A stretch of DNA of 47,078 nucleotides, taken from an uncultured Eubacterium sp. GTDB taxonomy: Bacteria > Bacillota > Clostridia > Lachnospirales > Lachnospiraceae. The stretch lies in NCBI GenBank assembly GCA_910584345.1, contig CAJTZX010000030.1, positions 1 through 47,078 of the forward strand. The letters run 5' to 3'. A program made the position numbers and the translations under genes. This document shows, in pieces, positions 16,663 through 24,766 of this stretch (position 1 is its first letter; the number at the start of each line of letters is the position of its first letter). The notes beneath the pieces were generated by a model. That model was not told the DNA's origin. It made no database searches and saw only the letters and a list, made by a program, of their open reading frames with translations.

Positions 16663-16827
16663 CTAGTACGTCGGTCACAAAATAACACATAGGTAGGCGC
16701 AGGATATTTTTTCGAGCGTGCATGGCAAAAACCGGAGGTGTACCGGGGTACATTGAGGATTTTTGCCATGTACGATCGGAAAAATAGACAAGCATAACTA
16801 TGGGTTATTTTGTGATCGATGTACTAG
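16663..16827. repeat. 165-nt long imperfect palindrome in the leader of the radical SAM operon
   Basis: The outer arms 16663-16692 and 16798-16827 match at 27 of 30 positions as an inverted repeat. An inner pair of about 41 nt arms (16704-16744 and 16747-16787) matches at roughly three quarters of positions and closes on a tiny loop. The word GTACATTGAG also occurs twice as a direct repeat (about 16650 and 16748). The size, the terminal arms and the intergenic position suit a miniature inverted-repeat element or a structured leader RNA. It carries no reading frame. Confidence 0.75.
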
Positions 16828-16862
16828 TAAGGATATTCTAAAGATAACGGGGAGATGGGGTT

Positions 16863-18287
16863 ATGGGCAAACCATTCATAAAGTTGGTGCAGTCTCCACA
16901 TGCATACTATTTTTTTGATGTGAATCAAAATCAGGTTGTGCGTATACCAGAACAGACATACCATATTTTGGAAGAGATGCTTTCAGGGAAAGACACGAAA
17001 GAGGATGAAAATATCAGGCGGCTCAAACGGATCGGCTTTTTGTCAGACAGGAAGGTTTGTGAGATCCGGCATCCAGATACAGATATGCTGCAGGATATTT
17101 TAGGGACAAAACTAAACAGTCTCGTCCTTCAGATTACGCAGAGCTGTAATTTGAGATGCCGGTATTGTATTTATTCGGAACATTCTAATCAATTGCAGCG
17201 TTCGCACAGTATGAAACGTATGGATTTGGAGACGGCGAAAAAGGCTGTCGACTTTTTCGCTGTACATTCTTGTGAGACGCAGCTGCCGACGGTGGCTTTT
17301 TATGGTGGTGAACCGCTTTTGGAATTTGAGAACATAAAGCGAATCATCACATATGCGAAAGAAAAGCTGTGCGGCCAGAAGATCCGCTTTACCTTTACAA
17401 CAAATGGGGTGCTGCTGACGCCGGAAATTGCTGATTATGCATACGAAAATGAGATTTATTTTATGCTGAGCCTGGACGGGCCGGCATCTGTCCATGATAA
17501 AAACCGTAAGGATGCAGGCGGGAATGGCACTTATGAAGTGATCCAAAAAAACATGTCATATATTAAAGAACGCTATCCAGAGTATTATAAGAAGCTGGCA
17601 ATGAATACAGTATTGGACACAGGTCAGGATTATGAGAAAATTGTATCCATGTATCAAAATCCGCTGTGGAGCGGCATGTCAGGATATTATTCTTCCTACA
17701 TAGAAGAGATGGAAGAGATGGAAGAGATGAAAGAGATGGATGAAGTGAAACACCCAGTCATTACAGATGATTTCCGCAAACAGGAAGCATACCATCGTTT
17801 CCTTGCATATGCAGAGTATTTGAAAACAGGCGCATATACAGGGAAAGATGCAGTGGCGGCGCAGGATGTAAGGGAACTTGGAAAGCTAAAGGATGAGACT
17901 TTTGAAAAGCACCAAGGACTGCCAGAACGAGGGGCGCCTAGCGGACCTTGTGTGCCGGGACAGCTGAAATTGTTTGTGAATGCCGATGGAGATTTTTATC
18001 CGTGTGAACGTGTAAGTGAACTTTCCGAATGTATGAAAATCGGAAATGTCGTTGACGGGTTTGACGCAAGCGCTGTGGAGCAGATGCTTAATATTGCAAC
18101 ACTGACAGAAGACAACTGCAGAACATGCTGGGCGTTTCGTCTGTGTGGGCTGTGTGTCAGACAGGCAGACGGCGGCACATATTTGTCCAAGGAAGCACGT
18201 CTGGCAGGATGTAAGAAGGCGCGTATTCGTGCAGAACAAAAAATACGTGATTATATTATGGTGAAAGAATGCGGGAGGGGGCTGTGA
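16863..18287 (+). CDS. ccpM: Radical SAM/SPASM peptide maturase, CcpM-like
   Basis: This 474-residue enzyme is expected to modify a ribosomally made Cys-rich peptide. The N-terminal region (about 1-70, FIKLVQSPHAYYFFD) resembles a peptide-recognition domain. Cys95, Cys99 and Cys102 in CNLRCRYC bind the SAM-cleaving 4Fe-4S cluster. The block QRSHSMKRM, then FYGGEPLLEFE and LSLDGPASVHDKNR, agrees with my memory of the CcpM group. The C-terminal SPASM domain (about 360-460) has the cysteines of GPCVPG, YPCERV and CRTCWAFRLCGLC for auxiliary clusters. A run of EEM/KEM units near residues 280-297 is encoded by tandem GAAGAGATG copies. It is first in a tight operon. No precursor peptide is visible nearby. 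Confidence 0.8.
   Translation: MGKPFIKLVQSPHAYYFFDVNQNQVVRIPEQTYHILEEMLSGKDTKEDENIRRLKRIGFLSDRKVCEIRHPDTDMLQDILGTKLNSLVLQITQSCNLRCRYCIYSEHSNQLQRSHSMKRMDLETAKKAVDFFAVHSCETQLPTVAFYGGEPLLEFENIKRIITYAKEKLCGQKIRFTFTTNGVLLTPEIADYAYENEIYFMLSLDGPASVHDKNRKDAGGNGTYEVIQKNMSYIKERYPEYYKKLAMNTVLDTGQDYEKIVSMYQNPLWSGMSGYYSSYIEEMEEMEEMKEMDEVKHPVITDDFRKQEAYHRFLAYAEYLKTGAYTGKDAVAAQDVRELGKLKDETFEKHQGLPERGAPSGPCVPGQLKLFVNADGDFYPCERVSELSECMKIGNVVDGFDASAVEQMLNIATLTEDNCRTCWAFRLCGLCVRQADGGTYLSKEARLAGCKKARIRAEQKIRDYIMVKECGRGL
17703..17740 (+). repeat. Short tandem GAAGAGATG repeat inside the radical SAM gene
   Basis: About four near-identical 9-bp units encode a Glu/Met-rich stretch between the radical SAM barrel and the SPASM region. 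The unit length is a multiple of three, so copy-number change would keep the frame and only lengthen or shorten a linker. Confidence 0.6.
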
Positions 18288-18291
18288 CGGT

Positions 18292-18882
18292 ATGAAATTG
18301 TTTCTGTACCCATATACATATAAAAATAGTTTTCTCCTATTTTATTCGGATGCGGATGACCAGAATGCAATTACCGGAGTTTTTACGCATGAGCGCTTTA
18401 AATATGACAAGGATTTGCTGGATGGCCTTGGCATACCTGTATTTCAAACGCTTGAAATGGATGTATATTTGGATTTATGTGAAGGGGTTATCGTTTGTCC
18501 AGACGAGATCACATGCAGTTCCGGCCTTCGTCCGCTTTTTTTAAGACAGATGCAGACTTGTTTGGAACATCAGAAGAATGTATTTTGCAGTATGCGTCTG
18601 GAGCAGGAGGAAGTGGAACAGTTTTTAAGCATTGCATCAGAATATGATTCACAATTTTTATACCTTTTGAACGGACCGGCTGAAACGCAGCGGCTTGAAA
18701 GCAGTGCCGATCCGTTGGACGAATGTAATGTACCAATCGTGTATATAGGGGAACTGTGTGAACAGGCAGGTGCGAAAAATCTGACAGCAGGGCTTAGTGC
18801 ACAATTGAAACAGCACGGGTATGTCGTATGTACAGCAATATGGAGACAAGGATGCGCATACAGAACATGCAGGCAGCGCTGA
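18292..18882 (+). CDS. Truncated peptide-maturation companion protein (TIGR04066-like N-terminal part)
   Basis: This 196-residue cytoplasmic protein begins MKLFLYPYTYKNSFLL. It has no membrane segment or catalytic motif. The order of elements (a Rossmann-like first half, then VPIVYIGELCEQAG and a helix ending QLKQHGYVV) resembles, from memory, the companion proteins (TIGR04066 family) found beside CcpM maturases. Those proteins are longer, about 330 residues or more, so this one appears to have lost its C-terminal part. It ends in an improbable Arg/Cys-rich tail (WRQGCAYRTCRQR) and overlaps the next frame by about 60 bp. It starts 4 bp after the maturase stop and is probably non-functional or repurposed. 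Confidence 0.5.
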   Translation: MKLFLYPYTYKNSFLLFYSDADDQNAITGVFTHERFKYDKDLLDGLGIPVFQTLEMDVYLDLCEGVIVCPDEITCSSGLRPLFLRQMQTCLEHQKNVFCSMRLEQEEVEQFLSIASEYDSQFLYLLNGPAETQRLESSADPLDECNVPIVYIGELCEQAGAKNLTAGLSAQLKQHGYVVCTAIWRQGCAYRTCRQR

Positions 18883-19999
18883 CAAAGGCAGTAAGCTGTT
18901 AAGTATCTGTTATGCGGATATGGGGGATGCGCAGGCATATCCACTCGGACGTTTGCTGAATCAGGCGGCAGCGTCGTATACACAGTCCCAGGAAACGGTT
19001 GGTGTGCAGCTGCTTTCAAAAAGTGTCCATCGGTTGGGGCTGCCGCAGGAATACCGCCAGATGGATCAGTATCAAATAGCGCCGGATGCGCTTATATGTC
19101 CGGCTGCAGAGTCTTTGGATCTATGCGGGATAAAAGCAGGTATGGGAGCGGATTTTGACGGGATGCTGAAAGAAAGCGGTGATATACTCCGGTCTCTGCC
19201 TGACTTTTTAAAAGAAGGCGTTCGATATGGCACGGCAGCGGTTGGACTTCCGATACAGGTGCGTGAATACGGAGCCTGGGTCAGCCGCAGGATGCTGAAA
19301 CAGGCTGGTCTTTCCGAAGACTGGAAGCCGAAAGATGCCGTACAGCTGACAAAGGGGATGGAAAAGCTTGCAAAAACTGCAGGGCCTGCCAATGTAGTAT
19401 TGGGCAGAAATGAGATGAAGGCGTATGCATTGTTTGCGGAACCAGACAATTTGCTTATACAGCAGGAAGACGGCAGTTTTCGGTGTTCCAAAAACAGCTG
19501 GGTTAACAGTATTGCGATGTTCCAAAGCTGGAAAGATGCTGGGATCGCGCGGCGTGTTGCCAGAGCGCGTGTACAGGAAGCCATGCGAAAGCTTGCAGAA
19601 GGGAAAACCGGTATGGTTTTGGGATGCAGTGATTTGTCAGGATATATTGACGGTGCATACGGTGCGGCAATGACAAAAAAACAGCAGCAAGATCTGGTGT
19701 TTCTCTCTCTGTCTCCGGCCGCAGAGGCGGATATTTTGTTTGTTTCTAAAAATTCAGATAACGCAGAGGCAGCGTTTGCATTTTGGAAAGAAGCGCTTTG
19801 TCAGCCGGACTATGAAGAGGTGATCCGTGCGAACTGCGGGATCCCGGTTACGCAGGTGTCGGAAAATGTCAGACAGATTCTTCCTTTGGAGGAAATGAAA
19901 GGAGATCTCATGGAACTGCTGGAAGGTATATGGGAAACAGATGATGATGCGCAGAATTTGGCAGAACGGTATCCGTTGTATGAATGGATGGAAACGTAA
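18821..19999 (+). CDS. Solute-binding-protein-like domain without signal peptide, probable 5'-truncated gene
   Basis: The 392-residue frame resembles family-1 extracellular solute-binding proteins: KLLSICYADMGDAQAYP at the start of lobe one, PDALICPAAESLDL, GLPIQVREYGAW followed by MLKQAGL, and the C-terminal PDYEEVIRANCGIPV. Such proteins should carry a lipoprotein signal, but here the first ~25 residues are hydrophilic and look like the mature end just after a lost lipobox. No ribosome binding site precedes the ATG. The frame overlaps the truncated gene upstream. The simplest reading is that a deletion joined the two genes. It may be untranslated, or used as a cytoplasmic binding protein. 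Confidence 0.55.
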   Translation: MSYVQQYGDKDAHTEHAGSADKGSKLLSICYADMGDAQAYPLGRLLNQAAASYTQSQETVGVQLLSKSVHRLGLPQEYRQMDQYQIAPDALICPAAESLDLCGIKAGMGADFDGMLKESGDILRSLPDFLKEGVRYGTAAVGLPIQVREYGAWVSRRMLKQAGLSEDWKPKDAVQLTKGMEKLAKTAGPANVVLGRNEMKAYALFAEPDNLLIQQEDGSFRCSKNSWVNSIAMFQSWKDAGIARRVARARVQEAMRKLAEGKTGMVLGCSDLSGYIDGAYGAAMTKKQQQDLVFLSLSPAAEADILFVSKNSDNAEAAFAFWKEALCQPDYEEVIRANCGIPVTQVSENVRQILPLEEMKGDLMELLEGIWETDDDAQNLAERYPLYEWMET

Positions 20000-20053
20000 G
20001 ACAGGAGCGGCTCTGGCAGGCGGAGCAATGGAAGACAGGAGTATGGTCTGAAC

Positions 20054-21181
20054 ATGAACAGGATAAAAATTGCGGTATTGGATGACGGCGTTTGTACAGA
20101 CTCCGCTGTGTTAGCCAAACGGCTGGATTTTGACATGCAGTGCTGCAGTGGAGTGATACAGCCCCGCTGCCGGCCGGTTATGCCTGGTTCCCATGGTACG
20201 GTTGTGGCAGATCTGATCTGTGCTTATGGAAAGAGCGTGCAGATCGGCAGCGTACAGGTGATGCTGCCGAAGGAACGGGGAAGCATCCGTGATGTGCTGT
20301 GTGCAGCCCGGTGGTGTGTGGACCATGGTGCAGATGTCGTTCATATGAGTATCGGAACGAAACAGTGGCAGGATTTTTTCCAAATGGAGCGTGTGATCGT
20401 TTCGCTGGCTGAAAAGATTCCTGTTGTAGCGGCCAAAAATAACAGCAAAGAATTTTCACTGCCCAGCGGCATTTCCGTTGTCTGGGATATAAGCTTTAAG
20501 TTGTCTGGCGGTCCGGTAGTGAGAAACAAACAAAGAGGCGCATATGGTATAGAAACAAATCTTTGGGTGCCAAAGCAGGCTGCATGCAAATATGGAAATC
20601 TGATTGGTAGCAGCAACAGCTATCAGGCGGCGCTGGTAACGGGATTTTTGGCAGACAATGGTTTGTTGCAGCGGCCGGTTTCGCGGCAGAGCTTGTATGA
20701 TGAGCTGGCATGGCATTGCAGAGGATATGGGACCAGTATGCAAAAAACGGACAGGACAGGCAGCAGCAGTACATACCGACGTTTGGAAGAGATTGCTGTA
20801 GTATGGATTTGCATAGAAGGTAAGGCAGAAGAGGGATTTCAGCTGTTGAGGGAATTCCATAAACAAGATTATTATGCAATCGCAGCAGCACAACAGGATT
20901 TGGATCGTACGGATACGATGTTTTGGAAGTGTCTGCCGGTTATAAATAAGGAACAGCTATGCGTATTGGCAGAAGAATACCAGTGTGATCTGATCCTTGC
21001 TGTTTCGCATCAATGGGATCTGGCGGAATTGGCGGATTATACGCTTCATATATCTGATGCAAAACTTTGTCTTTATGGAAAGTGCAGACGGCTGCTTGCC
21101 TCGGCGGAAAAAACTTCTGGAAGCTGGCAGACGGCAGCGGCGGAACTGGTCATCAGGCAGTATGAGAAAGAAATCGGATAG
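20054..21181 (+). CDS. Subtilase (S8)-like serine protease with an extra C-terminal domain
   Basis: This 375-residue protein has a compact subtilisin-like domain in its first ~210 residues. The catalytic triad is readable: Asp10 in IAVLDDGV, His48 in GSHGTVVAD and Ser189 in SNSYQAALVTG. VVHMSIGT matches the oxyanion-side strand of the family. No signal peptide or propeptide is visible, so it acts in the cytoplasm, as expected for a leader-cleaving peptide-maturation protease. Residues about 245-375 form a separate alpha/beta-looking domain (GKAEEGFQLLREFHKQDYY, YQCDLILAVSHQWDL) that I do not recognise. It lies in the same operon as the radical SAM enzyme. Confidence 0.72.
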   Translation: MNRIKIAVLDDGVCTDSAVLAKRLDFDMQCCSGVIQPRCRPVMPGSHGTVVADLICAYGKSVQIGSVQVMLPKERGSIRDVLCAARWCVDHGADVVHMSIGTKQWQDFFQMERVIVSLAEKIPVVAAKNNSKEFSLPSGISVVWDISFKLSGGPVVRNKQRGAYGIETNLWVPKQAACKYGNLIGSSNSYQAALVTGFLADNGLLQRPVSRQSLYDELAWHCRGYGTSMQKTDRTGSSSTYRRLEEIAVVWICIEGKAEEGFQLLREFHKQDYYAIAAAQQDLDRTDTMFWKCLPVINKEQLCVLAEEYQCDLILAVSHQWDLAELADYTLHISDAKLCLYGKCRRLLASAEKTSGSWQTAAAELVIRQYEKEIG

Positions 21182-21237
21182 CTGAATAAAAAATAACAGG
21201 TTATGAAATGATCTGTTATAAAATAGGGGAGAAGACC

Positions 21238-22119
21238 ATGAGCTTACGCAAAAAAGAAGCATTTACGGGAATTCTGCTGATCCTGCCATTTTTTGCAGGT
21301 TTTTTATTGTTTTATTTAGTACCTTTTTGTATTAGTGCGGGATACTCATTTACATCAGGAGTAGGAGGGCTTACACTGGTTGGGTTTCAAAATTATCGTC
21401 AGGTAATGGAAAGCCATGCGTTTAGGCTGGCAGCAGGAAATACATTTCGGTTTATTGGTTTGGGCATTCCTCTGATTATGGGGATTTCGCTAGGACTTTC
21501 CTTGCTGATATTTCAAAAGGCGGGAAAATCAGGTTTGTTCCAATCTGTTTTTTTATACCCGATGGTAATTCCAATTGGAACGACGGTGCTGTTTTTTCAG
21601 GTGATGCTTTCGGAGTTTGGTGCCGTAAACAGAGTATTGTCGCTGCTTCATCTGCCGGTACAGCAATGGCTGGATTCCGACAAAGCGTTTTATGTACTGT
21701 TGTTTTTATATATATGGAAAAATTGTGGTTATAATATGGTATTGTTTTTAACCGGGCTGAATGCAATTCCCGGAGAGCTTTGGGAGGCAGCGTCGCTTGA
21801 AGGTACGGGTGCATGGCGTTATTTTCGCTATATCCAGTGCCCGCTGCTAGTGCCGAGTTTTTTGTTTGTATTTGTAATGTCGGTGATTAATTCTTTTAAA
21901 TGCTACAGAGAAGCGTATCTGCTGGCCGGAAGTTATCCGCACGATAGTATTTATATGCTGCAGCATTTTATGAATCATAATTTTGAAAATCTGAATTACC
22001 AGAGACTTTCCGTTGCGGCTATTTTAGTGTTCCTTGTTATTTTTATAATGATTATTGGGCTGTTTGCCTGCAGGGCGCATATGGAGCGGGAAGATACGGG
22101 CAGACGTAAAAAGCAGTGA
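21238..22119 (+). CDS. Sugar-type ABC transporter permease, MsmF/UgpA-like
   Basis: This 293-residue permease has six predicted membrane segments, beginning FTGILLILPFFAGFLLFYLVPF. The EAA loop that contacts the ATPase is visible as PGELWEAASLEGTGAWRYFRYIQCP near residue 190. It pairs with the following permease. Start MSLRKKEA is chosen because GGGGAG lies 6-7 bp upstream. No ATPase gene occurs in the operon; Firmicutes often share one MsmX-type ATPase among many such systems. Association with peptide-maturation genes rather than glycosidases is odd. Confidence 0.85.
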   Translation: MSLRKKEAFTGILLILPFFAGFLLFYLVPFCISAGYSFTSGVGGLTLVGFQNYRQVMESHAFRLAAGNTFRFIGLGIPLIMGISLGLSLLIFQKAGKSGLFQSVFLYPMVIPIGTTVLFFQVMLSEFGAVNRVLSLLHLPVQQWLDSDKAFYVLLFLYIWKNCGYNMVLFLTGLNAIPGELWEAASLEGTGAWRYFRYIQCPLLVPSFLFVFVMSVINSFKCYREAYLLAGSYPHDSIYMLQHFMNHNFENLNYQRLSVAAILVFLVIFIMIIGLFACRAHMEREDTGRRKKQ

Positions 22120-22979
22120 TGGAATGGGCAGGTGAATCAAAGAATATGAAAGTGTTAAGAGCAGCCATATTGGCAGCTGCTGCAGTTTTGGTTTTGCTGC
22201 CGCTTGTATATACGGTGTCAAATGCATTTATGGGAAGCAGTGAACTATTACATTATTATGGGAGTCTTTGGAGTGGGGAGAGACAGTATATGAATTTTCA
22301 TCTGATACCGGATCGATGGTCGCTGGAAGGACTATACCGTGTATTTTTAGCTGATGCAAACTATTTGACAAAGTTTTGGAATTCGCTTGGCATGACGGCA
22401 GCGATTGTGACAGGACAGGTTCTTTTGTCACTGACTGCAGGGTATGGGTTTTCAAGGTTCCGTTTTCCGGGGCGTAACGTTTTGTTTGTAGCAGTCATTA
22501 TCCTTATGATGATGCCCTATCAGGTAACGCTGGTCAGTAACTATATTGTACTGGATCATATGGGGCTGTTAGGATCCTATGCAGCAATGATCCTGCCAGG
22601 GATTTTTTCTTCCTTTGGAGTTTTTTTAATCAAACAGACCGTGGATGAGATACCGACGGAAACACTGGAAGCTGCCAAGCTCGATGGGGCAGGAGTCTTT
22701 CGGACGCTGATTTATATTGTTGCGCCGATATGCCGGGGCGGGATAGTGTCATTGATTCTTTTGAACTTTGTAGATAATTGGAACATGGTGGAGCAGCCGA
22801 TTGTGTTTTTAAAAGAAGAACGGATGTATCCGCTGTCTGTATTTTTAGCCCGGTCGCTTTCAGATACAAAGTCAGCCGGATTTGCATGCGGGTTATTGGC
22901 TCTGGCGCCGGTCATGCTTTTATATATGAATTTTAAAGAGGAATTGATGAACGGGATTGCTGTATCCAGCTTAAAATAA
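22119..22979 (+). CDS. Sugar-type ABC transporter permease, MsmG/UgpE-like
   Basis: This permease of about 286 residues has six membrane segments and the EAA loop IPTETLEAAKLDGAGVFRTL near residue 190. It overlaps the stop of the first permease by one base, which implies coupled translation. An alternative start, ATG at 22146 (MKVLRAAI), follows GGTGA and would remove nine hydrophilic residues. It should form a heterodimer with the upstream permease and receive substrate from the lipoprotein encoded at 24763 or its truncated relative at 18821. Confidence 0.85.
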   Translation: MEWAGESKNMKVLRAAILAAAAVLVLLPLVYTVSNAFMGSSELLHYYGSLWSGERQYMNFHLIPDRWSLEGLYRVFLADANYLTKFWNSLGMTAAIVTGQVLLSLTAGYGFSRFRFPGRNVLFVAVIILMMMPYQVTLVSNYIVLDHMGLLGSYAAMILPGIFSSFGVFLIKQTVDEIPTETLEAAKLDGAGVFRTLIYIVAPICRGGIVSLILLNFVDNWNMVEQPIVFLKEERMYPLSVFLARSLSDTKSAGFACGLLALAPVMLLYMNFKEELMNGIAVSSLK

Positions 22980-22991
22980 GGAGGTATCCGC

Positions 22992-23648
22992 ATGAAAAAA
23001 AAGAGGCGGCTGCGAAAGCTGATCGGCTGCGTATTTCTTGCTTTTTTATTGTGTACGGCGCTCGCCAGGCAGTTTGAGATGCTTTTATTGCCCAAGGTTT
23101 TGACAGCAGCGTCAGGAGCCGGGACGGTGACACATCAAAGTACGTACCCGGCGACAGCAGAAGGCTTCAAAGTGAGCTGGATCATAGACAAAGCGGAGTA
23201 TGAATATTACAAAGACACACGAAAGGCAGAACTAACATGGATTTGCGCAGATGGCAGGGAACGGGAGGAACTGTTCAAAATTACGCATAAGAAGGAAAAT
23301 ACGGATGGTACATGGACCTATAGGTTAAATGCAAAAAAATTATCGAAAGAAGGCGTGGACGGCCTGTTTGGTACATTGAGCGTATGTATGGAAAATGAAG
23401 TTTCCTATCCGTATACACTGCCGTTGTCGGCGCTTTCCGTGGACGCGGATGGGTATATGGTGTTTGCAGTACAGACAAAACAGGGGCTTTTTTCGGATGT
23501 GCAGACGGTGACAAGGATACCGCTGCGGGTGTTGGATCAGGACAGCCATACAGCAGCTATTTCGTCCGGATGGGCGGAGCGTGTTGTCACCTATACAAGC
23601 AGGCCGCTTGCGGAGGGTATGCGTGTTGTGACAGCGGATGGGAGCTGA
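22992..23648 (+). CDS. Membrane-anchored HlyD/MacA-like adaptor fragment
   Basis: This 218-residue protein begins with a basic stretch and one membrane anchor (about residues 10-30), followed by an extracellular beta-rich region. The C-terminal ~70 residues (GYMVFAVQTKQGLFSDV, then PLAEGMRVVT) resemble the membrane-proximal end of HlyD/MacA-type adaptors that work with MacB-like permeases. It is shorter than typical adaptors because the coiled-coil and lipoyl regions are absent. AAGGAGG precedes the ATG. The next gene encodes a MacB/FtsX-like permease, so the two probably act together. Confidence 0.55.
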   Translation: MKKKRRLRKLIGCVFLAFLLCTALARQFEMLLLPKVLTAASGAGTVTHQSTYPATAEGFKVSWIIDKAEYEYYKDTRKAELTWICADGREREELFKITHKKENTDGTWTYRLNAKKLSKEGVDGLFGTLSVCMENEVSYPYTLPLSALSVDADGYMVFAVQTKQGLFSDVQTVTRIPLRVLDQDSHTAAISSGWAERVVTYTSRPLAEGMRVVTADGS

Positions 23649-23679
23649 CCAAAAGACAGTAGCAAGAGGGGGGTTTTTT

Positions 23680-24766
23680 TGAGGCAGAAAAACAGAGCAG
23701 GCGGCATAGATGCCGGCAGAAGTTTTTTTGGACAGTTACGTTACTTCTCGCACTGGCAGGCTTCTGGCAGATATGGACGGCAGGACGGGAACTGCCGGAT
23801 CTGGTAGAATGGTATGATAGCCAGGGGTTTACATATTCACCGAGACAGCTGGAAAGATTGGCCAAAAGCCCGGATGTGGGGGTTTTGGCACAGGCGCATC
23901 TCCTGGTGGAGGGACAGCTGCCCATGGGCGTTTCGAAGCTAAACGTATGTATGGCGGATACAGAATATTTTGCATGGTGCGGATTAGAACCAGAGACAGG
24001 GCAATGGCCGCAGGAAACGGGAGAGGCGATGGTCAGCAGCGAATGGGCACTTTCCTATTATAAGCATTTTGATATCATTGGGCAGTCTATACAGGTGAAC
24101 GGCCGGACATACCGTATCAGTGGAGTGTACCACGCAAGATCCTCCTGGCGGCAGAAGATGTCTGAAGATGGGATGCAGGCGGTATATCTCTCGTTTTGCC
24201 CGCAAGATTTGTCACAGGAATATGAAGTAAATTATATATATTTTCCAAAAAAAGGCGAAGATATTCAAAGCTGTTTGGCTTATCTGGAAGATGTGGCAGC
24301 GCGGGCAAGCGGTGTACATAGGGAACCGGAAGTGATGCTGGATATAGAGAGCGTGAGGCATGTCTGCATGCAGAATGCGGCTGTATGCCTGATGCTGTGG
24401 CTGCTTGCGGCAGCATTTTATTTCCGGGAAAGAGGAAATCAAACAATAAGTTTGCTTAGTGTAGTGCTGTTTCTGGCTGTTATCGTCTGCCATAGGTGGT
24501 ATATTCCAATGGAATATTTTCCTAAGGAACAGATTTTTGATTTTTCAGCATATATGGAGCAGTATGTACAGAGACAAAATCTGCGGCACTGGTATCAGGA
24601 AAGCGGTTATTTTGGTAATCTGACGTTTATCCATACGTGGATGTCATTTGGAATGCTGGCTGTGACAGGCAGTTTTGCAGCGGTTTTGGCGTTTCAGTCA
24701 GCTGTGAAGCTGCTGTATCGGGCCATTATTTGCAGCCTGAAAAAAGAAAGGGATGGGACGGAATGA
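23680..24766 (+). pseudogene. MacB/FtsX-like permease, reading frame broken at a T7 tract
   Basis: The gene should start at TTG 23680 behind AAGAGGGGGG, giving MRQKNRAGGIDAG, but this frame stops near 23803. From the T7 run at 23723-23729 onward, another frame continues open to 24766 and encodes a membrane helix (TVTLLLALAGFWQIW), a MacB-type extracellular domain (SSEWALSYYKHFDIIGQSI, then RTYRISGVYHAR) and several C-terminal membrane segments. Eight T instead of seven would join the two frames exactly. The second frame has no start codon before a TTG at 23858, past the first helix. This is a real mutation, a phase-variable tract, slippage, or a sequencing error. No partner ATPase is seen. 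Confidence 0.65.

Noticed and set aside
16607..16862. CRISPR array or ribosomal RNA fragment in the structured leader
   Set aside because: The repeats are a single inverted pair, not regularly spaced direct repeats, and nothing resembles rRNA.
18570..19019. 149-codon Cys-rich minus-strand frame in the peptide operon
   Set aside because: Looked attractive as a Cys-rich precursor, but it lies antisense to the companion and binding-protein frames, is far too long and lacks start signals.
20456..20893. 145-codon minus-strand frame opposite the subtilase gene
   Set aside because: It is a shadow of the plus-strand gene, Cys/Leu-rich with no ribosome binding site; it was considered as a Cys-rich precursor and rejected because its composition simply mirrors the coding strand.
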